Shown in pieces: positions 57,686-64,000 of a DNA stretch of 64,000 bases (position 1 is the first letter of the stretch; each line of letters opens with the position of its first letter). The stretch lies in the NCBI RefSeq assembly GCF_900452385.1, contig NZ_UGOA01000001.1, positions 288,501-352,500 of the forward strand, written 5' to 3'. Under the pieces are notes generated by a model. The model worked only from the letters and a program-made list of their open reading frames with translations. It did not search any database and was not told where the DNA came from. A program made the position numbers and the translations under genes. Source of the DNA: Legionella donaldsonii (lineage in GTDB: Bacteria > Pseudomonadota > Gammaproteobacteria > Legionellales > Legionellaceae).

Positions 57686-57764
57686 AGGATCTATTGGCTT
57701 TTCGCTAGCTTGATCCGAAAAACAATGCTTTTCGGCGAAGATAGTAGAAATGTCAATAGATCCT
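57686..57764. repeat. MITE-like inverted-repeat element, copy 2
   Basis: 79 bases with perfect 11-bp ends AGGATCTATTG / CAATAGATCCT. Its reverse complement contains ACTATCTTCGCCGAAAAGC, then an insertion of about 18 bases, then TAGCGAAAAGCC, matching copy 1 (24903-24960) in order. It lies in the short divergent amgK-lptD gap. Confidence 0.7.
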
Positions 57765-57804
57765 AAATTATCATGCACCTTGTGCATGTGGATCATAAGG
57801 TATT

Positions 57805-60498
57805 TTGGTGACGCTGAACATTAGGCTTGATGCTATACCGCAAGTAATTCATAAAATGATTTGTCATCGCTACGTGTTTGCAGGTTTTATTGCAACCAGC
57901 ACGCTGGCTATAGGCACGTATCATGTGGCGACTTATGCTTCTGATATTATGATGGAGCCGGTGCAAGCTTGCGTAATCGCGCGTGATGTTGAGTTAAATG
58001 CAGTTGGTCGTTCTAGAATTGCTCAATGCCTGGGTTGGCAAGAAAATGCCCCTTTTTCTGTTTGCCGAGGCTCTTATAAACCGCTTACGGTTATACCGCT
58101 TGCGGATGATGAAATACGAATCATGGCCAATAATGTGTCTTTTTATAATCAAGGCCGCTCCCAATTGTCTGGCGATGTTGAAGTCCAACAAACTGAACGG
58201 ATTGTCAATGCGCAAACTGCTTATGTTTACCGCGATTCCAAATCGAATAAAGTAACCAAAATTGAATTATTTGGAGAGGTAAAATATTTAGAGCCAGAGC
58301 GTTTAATGATTGCAAGAAAGGCCACTATTAATCCACAAGATAAGTCCGGGCAAGTTGAAGATGTTCTCTATCGGTTTAATTCACAACGTCAAGGCGCCAT
58401 TTTGCCAGCTTGGGGGCGTGCTAGCCTGATTCAACGATTCGCTAATCAAGATTATCGATTAGAGCAGGCTACTTATAGTAATTGTGCACCGGAGGACAAA
58501 GCTTGGCAAATTGAAGCAGAAACGATTACTCTCGATAAAGCCAAGTCAACAGGGGTAGCACGAAATGCTAAATTACGCGTAGGTGGTTGGCCAGTGTTTT
58601 ATACACCCTATTTTAGTTTTCCTACCTCTAAAGAGCGTAAATCAGGCTTCTTAATGCCAATTATTGGAACGTCGAATGTTGGTGGTTTTGATTACGCCCA
58701 ACCCTATTATTGGAATATAGCGCCCAATTATGATGCTACTCTTATCCCACACGTTTATTCACGCCGTGGCCTGATGATGGGAGGCCAGTTTAGGTATTTG
58801 ACCACTCATTCTTATGGGGTATTCAACGGTCGTTTTTTACCTAATGATCGCGCTTTTCGCAATTTTATACTGGATAATGAAGTGCAATACCCACAATTGC
58901 GGGGTACTTCAACAGACAGATGGTCTGTACAGTTGAAAGATAGCACGCAATTCAATCCTCATTTGCATATGGGGATTAATTTCCAACAGGTTTCAGATCC
59001 CTATTATCTGCAGGATTTTAGTTCGAATCTTGCCATACTCACTGAGCGACAATTATTACGTCAAGGGGATTTGACCTACACCACAGAGAATTGGCTATTT
59101 CGTGGCATGCTCCAAAGTTATCAAACCTTGCGTCCAGTCAATCAAACACCTATTGAGGATGTTTACCAGCGGTTACCACAATTAATGGCACGGGGCGTTT
59201 ATGATGATTTACCTCTTAGAGGTAATTTCTCTTTGTTGGGACAATTTGACTATTTCCAATGGCCAGATAGTCGTTTATTAAAACCAGAAGGACCGCGTTA
59301 TCACTTAAATCCGGTTTTATCTTTTCCTCAAATGAAGCCCTGGGGATTTATTACGCCTTCCGTGGAGCTGGTAGAAAATTACTATGATGTGAAACAAAAC
59401 CGTACTTTTTTTGACAGGGATGCCTTTCCATTAAACAATAGCCCTTATTTCTTAAATACGAATGCTTATGGTAGTAATTATTATCCTTATGGATTGAATT
59501 ATTACAGCTCTTATGCATTGAATAGCAATGGTACGCCTTTAAGCAGACAATTTAATCGTACAATACCTCGCTATAGTGTTGATGGTGGGTTGTATTTTGA
59601 ACGCCCTGTCAATGTTATGGGGAAAATGTTTACCCAGACTTTAGAACCCCGTCTTTACTATCTTCATGTCCCTTTTCATGATCAAACGCCTATTCCTGTG
59701 TATGATTCTGGATATATGATATTTAATACGGATCAACTTTTTCGTACTAACCGTTTTTCAGGGTTTGATCGTATCGGCGATGCTAACCAATTGAGTTATG
59801 CCGTTAGTTCACGCTGGCTCTCAGATCAAACAGGCGGAGAAAAAGCGACAGTTTCCATTGGTCAAATTCGTTATTTTGCTAATCGGCGGGTACAGCTCTG
59901 TCAGAATAACATGGGAACTTGTGTCGATAACCCTTTAACGTTGGGTTATCTGTCGCCTCTTGCGAAATCATCCCCTATAGCAAGCCGTGCAGTCTATCGT
60001 TTTCATCCAGCTTGGGTGTTAACTGGTGATTATGTTTGGGATCCCTATACAAGTGCAACCAATAATGGCCATCTCAATTTTCATTACCAACCAGCAAAAA
60101 ATCAAATTGTTAGTGTCGGATATACCTACTTGGTTAATGGGGATATTACGCAAGTAGCTAATAGCCAAGTGCAGGATAATTCTTTGCACCAGGCAACCTT
60201 CGCCTATGCCTGGCCTTTAAATGAAAGATGGAGCACGTTAGGGGCTTATAATTATAATTTAAGTAAACGGTATGCAATGATGACTTTTTTGGGGCTACAA
60301 TATGATAGTTGTTGTTGGGCAGTAAGGTTGCTGGGAGGACGCACCTTCCAGAATTTAAATACCCAATTACAGCCAAGATACAATAATAATGTCTATTTAC
60401 AGATTTTATTGAAGGGGCTAGGCTCTGTTGGAAATAGCGACCCAGCTAGTACAATACACACTTATATTCCAGGTTATACGGATAGTTTTCATAGTTAG
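57805..60498 (+). CDS. lptD: LPS-assembly protein LptD
   Basis: About 897 residues from GTG 57805 (ATG 57856 is an alternative). Inserts lipopolysaccharide into the outer membrane. Signal-like N-terminal helix, then the periplasmic OstA domain (ADDEIRIMANNVSFYNQGRS, DVEVQQTERIVNAQ), followed by a 26-strand barrel rich in aromatic residues (YTPYFSFPTSKERKSGFLMP is the first barrel hallmark). Followed by surA, its chaperone. Confidence 0.95.
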   Translation: MVTLNIRLDAIPQVIHKMICHRYVFAGFIATSTLAIGTYHVATYASDIMMEPVQACVIARDVELNAVGRSRIAQCLGWQENAPFSVCRGSYKPLTVIPLADDEIRIMANNVSFYNQGRSQLSGDVEVQQTERIVNAQTAYVYRDSKSNKVTKIELFGEVKYLEPERLMIARKATINPQDKSGQVEDVLYRFNSQRQGAILPAWGRASLIQRFANQDYRLEQATYSNCAPEDKAWQIEAETITLDKAKSTGVARNAKLRVGGWPVFYTPYFSFPTSKERKSGFLMPIIGTSNVGGFDYAQPYYWNIAPNYDATLIPHVYSRRGLMMGGQFRYLTTHSYGVFNGRFLPNDRAFRNFILDNEVQYPQLRGTSTDRWSVQLKDSTQFNPHLHMGINFQQVSDPYYLQDFSSNLAILTERQLLRQGDLTYTTENWLFRGMLQSYQTLRPVNQTPIEDVYQRLPQLMARGVYDDLPLRGNFSLLGQFDYFQWPDSRLLKPEGPRYHLNPVLSFPQMKPWGFITPSVELVENYYDVKQNRTFFDRDAFPLNNSPYFLNTNAYGSNYYPYGLNYYSSYALNSNGTPLSRQFNRTIPRYSVDGGLYFERPVNVMGKMFTQTLEPRLYYLHVPFHDQTPIPVYDSGYMIFNTDQLFRTNRFSGFDRIGDANQLSYAVSSRWLSDQTGGEKATVSIGQIRYFANRRVQLCQNNMGTCVDNPLTLGYLSPLAKSSPIASRAVYRFHPAWVLTGDYVWDPYTSATNNGHLNFHYQPAKNQIVSVGYTYLVNGDITQVANSQVQDNSLHQATFAYAWPLNERWSTLGAYNYNLSKRYAMMTFLGLQYDSCCWAVRLLGGRTFQNLNTQLQPRYNNNVYLQILLKGLGSVGNSDPASTIHTYIPGYTDSFHS

Positions 60499-60587
60499 AG
60501 GTTGATTTTGTTTTAAATTAATTAAAGTTGCTTGTATTTTGATTAAGAATGGCCTAAATTGCCGGAAAAAAGATAGAGGATAATCGC

Positions 60588-61874
60588 ATGCTAAAGCGGA
60601 TTGCATTTTTGTTGTTACTCTTACCAGCCATGGTTATTGCAGGGCAGCCTTTGGATAAAGTAGTCGCTGTTGTTAATGATGGTGTTATTACAGAGAGTGA
60701 ACTGAATTCTCAGGTCGAAATTTTACGACAGCAATTGGAGGCTAAACAAATGCAACTGCCTTCAGATACTGTCTTACGTAAACAAGTATTACAACATCTA
60801 ATCGATGTTGATTTGGAGCTGCAAGTAGCGAAGCAAAATGACATTACAGTGGATAACGCCGATTTAAATGAAGCGCTCAATAAAATTGCAACGAATAACC
60901 ATTTAACCCTGACTCAGCTGCGAGAAGAAGTAAGCAAGCAAGGGTTAAGTTGGCAAAACTATCGGGAAAATATCCGTAAAGAAATGCTGATTAGCCGGTT
61001 GCAACAAAAAGCAGTGGGTAAAGACGTAGTCGCTGTGACAGCTCAACAGGTAGAAGAGTACATGAAAACGGCGCAACAGGATGATAAAACGAAACAGACT
61101 TATCATCTGCAAAATATTGTGATTCCTGTACCGGAAGAGCCCACAACAGAGCAATTAAACAAAGCCCACCAAAAAGCGAAAGATTTGCTTGTTAAACTAA
61201 AACATGGGGATGATTTCAATCGGATGGCGATTGCCGAATCGAGTGGGGAATTTGCTTTGGAAGGTGGTGATTTGGGTGAACGTCATCTTGCCGAACTTCC
61301 CGAGATTTTTGCCAAGCAGGTAGTGAACATGAAGGTGGGTGAAATTGCTGGACCAATACGTACAGGAAACGGGTATCAGTTGATCCAATTAACAGCTATT
61401 GGTGGCAATGATGAACACCATGAGGTTACTAAAACGCATGTGCGTCATATTTTGTTAAAGCAGGATGCCAGTATGACCTCAACTGAAGCGAGTAAACAGG
61501 CCAATAATTTGTATCAACAGCTAAAGGCAGGTAAAGATTTTGCGCTGATGGCCAAGCAATATTCACTTGATGCTGCCAGCGCTGTTAAAGGTGGTGATTT
61601 AGGATGGGTGACTGCTGGCGAATTGGTACCAGAGTTTGAGAAAGTTATGGATGCATTGCCGCTGCATAAGGTTAGTAAGCCCGTAAAAACACCTTTTGGT
61701 TGGCATTTAATTGAGGTTTTGGAGCGCAAAAAGATTGACGATTCAGCCTCTTTCAAGCGTCAACAAGTCAGGCAATTTTTGCAACAACGGAAATTTACGG
61801 AAGCAGTACAAAATTGGCAGCAACATTTGCGTGCAGAAGCCTATATTAATATTTTGGATAAGCAATTAGCATGA
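60588..61874 (+). CDS. surA: Periplasmic chaperone and peptidyl-prolyl isomerase SurA
   Basis: 428 residues. Signal peptide (MLKRIAFLLLLLPAMVIAG), N-terminal chaperone domain (LDKVVAVVNDGVITESEL), two parvulin domains (about 167-266 and 285-375; second with THVRHILLK and GGDLGWVTAGELVPEFE). Handles LptD and other beta-barrel proteins in the periplasm. Start overlaps nothing; end overlaps pdxA (ATGA). Confidence 0.95.
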   Translation: MLKRIAFLLLLLPAMVIAGQPLDKVVAVVNDGVITESELNSQVEILRQQLEAKQMQLPSDTVLRKQVLQHLIDVDLELQVAKQNDITVDNADLNEALNKIATNNHLTLTQLREEVSKQGLSWQNYRENIRKEMLISRLQQKAVGKDVVAVTAQQVEEYMKTAQQDDKTKQTYHLQNIVIPVPEEPTTEQLNKAHQKAKDLLVKLKHGDDFNRMAIAESSGEFALEGGDLGERHLAELPEIFAKQVVNMKVGEIAGPIRTGNGYQLIQLTAIGGNDEHHEVTKTHVRHILLKQDASMTSTEASKQANNLYQQLKAGKDFALMAKQYSLDAASAVKGGDLGWVTAGELVPEFEKVMDALPLHKVSKPVKTPFGWHLIEVLERKKIDDSASFKRQQVRQFLQQRKFTEAVQNWQQHLRAEAYINILDKQLA

Positions 61875-62860
61875 AACCCCTACTGGTTAGTAGTGGTGAG
61901 CCAGCAGGGGTAGGGCCTGATTTATGTCTTGCTCTTGCTGCTTATGATTTACCTCTAGTTATTTTAGCTGATAAGGATTTGCTTGCTCAGCGGGCAGCAG
62001 AATTGAAATTACCAATTAGTTTTTCTAATTATCAACCCGATGTTCCTGTTATCACTAAGCCAAATCACTTGACGGTTTTATCTATCCCTTGCGTTGCCAG
62101 GGTTGTTCCTGGGCAATTGAATTCTTTAAATGCAAGCTACGTAATTAATATGTTGAGTTTGGCAACGGAGAAATGCCTGCAAGGTGAATTTGCTGCGCTG
62201 GTTACTGCCCCTGTACATAAGGCTATCATTAACCAGGCCGGTATTGCTTTTACTGGCCATACCGAGTTTCTGGCAAAGCACTGTAATGCAGAGACAGTCG
62301 TTATGCTATTGGCTTGTGAAGCCATGAAAGTTGCTTTAGTCACTACTCATCTTCCCTTGCGAGATGTGGCTGATGCCGTCACTAAACCCTTAATTACTTC
62401 AGTAGTTGAGTGTTTACATACAGCGCTAAAATTTGATTTTGGCCTGAGCAATCCATGTATTTATGTAGCGGGTTTAAATCCCCATGCCGGCGAGGGGGGG
62501 TATTTAGGGCGAGAGGAAATTGAGGTTATTACTCCTGCCCTAACCGAATTAAAGGCAAAAGGGATTAATGTCCAGGGGCCTTTCCCTGCAGATACTATGT
62601 TTACACCGCGTAATCTGCAGCACTGCGATACCTTTGTTGCTATGTATCATGACCAGGGGTTATCTGTATTAAAATACGCTGGCTTTGGTTCGGCAGTAAA
62701 TGTGACCCTTGGGTTACCTATTATTCGTACCTCTGTTGATCATGGGACAGCGCTGGATTTGGCAGGTACCGGTTTGGCTGAGACTGGTAGTTTGCTGGCT
62801 GCAGTCCGTATGGCAGAATCAATGGCAAGAATAAGAGAAAGCAGAAATGACTATCATTAG
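61871..62860 (+). CDS. pdxA: 4-hydroxythreonine-4-phosphate dehydrogenase
   Basis: 329 residues. Step of the DXP-dependent pyridoxal-phosphate pathway. Metal and substrate motifs: SSGEPAGVGPDL at the N-terminus, GHTEFLAKHC, NPHAGEGGYLGREE and DHGTALDLAGTG near the end. Coupled to surA (4-base overlap) and overlaps folA by 14 bases. Confidence 0.95.
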   Translation: MKPLLVSSGEPAGVGPDLCLALAAYDLPLVILADKDLLAQRAAELKLPISFSNYQPDVPVITKPNHLTVLSIPCVARVVPGQLNSLNASYVINMLSLATEKCLQGEFAALVTAPVHKAIINQAGIAFTGHTEFLAKHCNAETVVMLLACEAMKVALVTTHLPLRDVADAVTKPLITSVVECLHTALKFDFGLSNPCIYVAGLNPHAGEGGYLGREEIEVITPALTELKAKGINVQGPFPADTMFTPRNLQHCDTFVAMYHDQGLSVLKYAGFGSAVNVTLGLPIIRTSVDHGTALDLAGTGLAETGSLLAAVRMAESMARIRESRNDYH

Positions 62861-63332
62861 TTTAGTTGCTGCAGTCGATGAAAATCGAGGTTTGGGAAAA
62901 GATAATCATTTGCTTTGTCATTTGCCAGCAGATCTTAAACATTTTAAAACCCTCACTATGGGGAAGCCGATCATCATGGGACGGAACACTTATGACTCCA
63001 TCGGAAAACCCTTAGCAGGAAGATTGAATATTATTTTAAGTAGACGAAACCATTCCCTCGAAGGCGTAGAAATAGTCGACTCGCTTACGAAGGCTTTAGC
63101 CTTGGTAAAAAATGCGCCTGAGGTGATGATTATTGGAGGGGCCACTGTTTATGAACAAGCCCTCGGCCTGGCTTCACAGGTTTATCTTACAGTGATTCAC
63201 CATCAATTTGATGCTGACGTTTTCTTTCCTGCGATATCCAAAGCAGATTGGCAGTGTAAGGAAGCTGTTTTTCAGCAGCACGATGAAAAAAATAAGTATG
63301 ATATGACTTTTTATCGCTACGAGCGAATCTAG
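62847..63332 (+). CDS. folA: Dihydrofolate reductase
   Basis: 161 residues; makes tetrahydrofolate. Catalytic Asp in LPADLKHFK, MGRNTYDSIG NADPH motif, and MIIGGATVYEQAL. Type-I chromosomal DHFR; target of trimethoprim. Starts inside the end of pdxA. Confidence 0.95.
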   Translation: MTIISLVAAVDENRGLGKDNHLLCHLPADLKHFKTLTMGKPIIMGRNTYDSIGKPLAGRLNIILSRRNHSLEGVEIVDSLTKALALVKNAPEVMIIGGATVYEQALGLASQVYLTVIHHQFDADVFFPAISKADWQCKEAVFQQHDEKNKYDMTFYRYERI

Positions 63333-63347
63333 GGTTGGAAGCGAGCC

Positions 63348-64000
63348 CTAACTATTGTCACATTGAATGTGGTTAAAATTGTCGATTCGACAATGTTGGC
63401 CACAAGCAATCTCATTAAAGCTATTAATGACACAATTTTCATCACGTCTTTGAGCACAGGCTACTTTTAAGGGTGATTTCACGCAACCATAGCCGCAGCT
63501 AATATGTCCAAAGCTATCAGCAACACATTGTTGATCAGGCATTCTTGCACAAGCAACCCGATTAATTGAGCGCAAACAATTGAATCCACAGACTTGTTCG
63601 CCGAACGGGCCTTTTATACATTGTTGAGTAGTCTGAGAGTGGCCTTGGTAGCGGCTGGAATATTGGGTTTGGTATGGATTGTTATAAGAGCCATGCTGAT
63701 GTGTGCGTTGGTGCTCATCGATCAGTATAAGGTAATTATCAGTAATAATTTCATGGCCAGCATAGGAAATATTACAATGATGATAACCGGGCCAGGTTTT
63801 GCCCGGTTGCCTGCTTCCCTTAAAAAAAGCCTGGCATAAGAATAGTGGGGCACCATTGCTATCACGGCCAATTCTTAGAGGGGATTCTCTATTATTTCCT
63901 TGCCACTGGGTGTGGTTAAACAATTGTCTGGGAGGTATATCAAATTGGTCGATGATATATTCTTTCCCGCCATAGGGGGATTACAACGGCCATAACCCTC
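63348..64000 (-). pseudogene. Cys-rich DM9-type protein, apparent -1 frameshift at a G5 run, 5' end outside window
   Basis: The main frame (63348 to about 63980) encodes PYGGKEYIIDQFD, a DM9-like (DUF3421) block RIGRDSNGAPLFLCQAFFKG ... GKTWPGYHHC, and then three Cys repeats of the kind GFNCLRSINRVACA / GYGCVKSPLKVACA. It is closed by a TAA at 63981-63983. On the other side the frame EGYGRCNPP reads into the window edge. One extra base in GGGGG (63975-63979) would join them. Either a sequencing slip, a phase-variable tract or a pseudogene. Function unknown; probably secreted or periplasmic. Confidence 0.55.

Noticed and set aside
57545..57766. 73-codon ORF in the amgK-lptD gap
   Set aside because: Starts inside amgK on the opposite strand and runs through the repeat element; composition not protein-like.
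1..64000. tRNA, rRNA and CRISPR
   Set aside because: No cloverleaf, 16S/23S signature or regularly spaced repeat was recognised on either strand by eye; a scan with dedicated software would settle this.

Overview
The window looks like chromosomal DNA of a Legionella-type gammaproteobacterium. Base composition is AT-rich. Core genes sit in gammaproteobacterial order (infB-rbfA-truB-rpsO-pnp; efp/epmB; amgK-murU divergent from lptD-surA-pdxA-folA). Between them lies an accessory stretch rich in eukaryotic-like proteins: ankyrin repeats, a Ulp1-like protease, a Rab-like GTPase and a kinase-like fold. Several have the acidic C-termini typical of Dot/Icm substrates. The genus is inferred from style and gene order, not from a database match.

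Layout. 1-5.6 kb: translation and RNA-decay operon (infB end, rbfA, truB, rpsO, terminator, pnp, terminator), then convergent hinT-folE. 5.6-13.7 kb: a decayed GNAT gene, SDR, MFS, PanE-like and LysE-like genes, an alpha/beta hydrolase, the remnant of a second hydrolase and a DUF4431 protein. 13.8-31.6 kb: accessory region with two ankyrin proteins (the second with a possible N-terminal cysteine-protease domain), DUF885 peptidase, amidase, acylphosphatase, a channel-like small membrane protein, a LuxR-type regulator with an upstream palindrome, a double GNAT protein, a quinone oxidoreductase, a Ulp1-like effector candidate, a TPP-riboswitch-controlled TenA protein, a nitrilase-fold protein and an NTAN1/CheD-like protein. 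31.7-37 kb: a three-gene phospholipid operon (CDP-alcohol transferase, CdsA-like, PlsC-like), a membrane-anchored Rab-like GTPase, a tiny lipoprotein and an IS1634-like transposase. 37.3-46 kb: MgtC, a PhyH-like dioxygenase, a Wzy-like polymerase, an epimerase, a solute-binding protein, a kinase-like protein, YajQ and a Tyr/Trp-rich lipoprotein. 46.2-64 kb: RimK-like ligase, efp/epmB, ppk1, a half-size ChrA, fadE, an effector-like protein, murU-amgK, lptD-surA-pdxA-folA, and a Cys-rich DM9-type protein running off the window.

Genes that work together: EpmB modifies EF-P Lys34; AmgK and MurU recycle MurNAc to UDP-MurNAc; SurA chaperones LptD and other outer-membrane proteins; PlsC-, CdsA- and CDP-alcohol-transferase-like enzymes form successive phospholipid steps. 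Non-coding highlights are a TPP riboswitch with an SD-sequestering hairpin, a 22-bp palindrome at a predicted -42.5 ahead of the luxR-type gene, a MITE-like repeat in two copies, and a possible dnaX-type slippery site in a small gene. No tRNA, rRNA or CRISPR array was recognised. All assignments come from reading the sequence; none was checked by database search.
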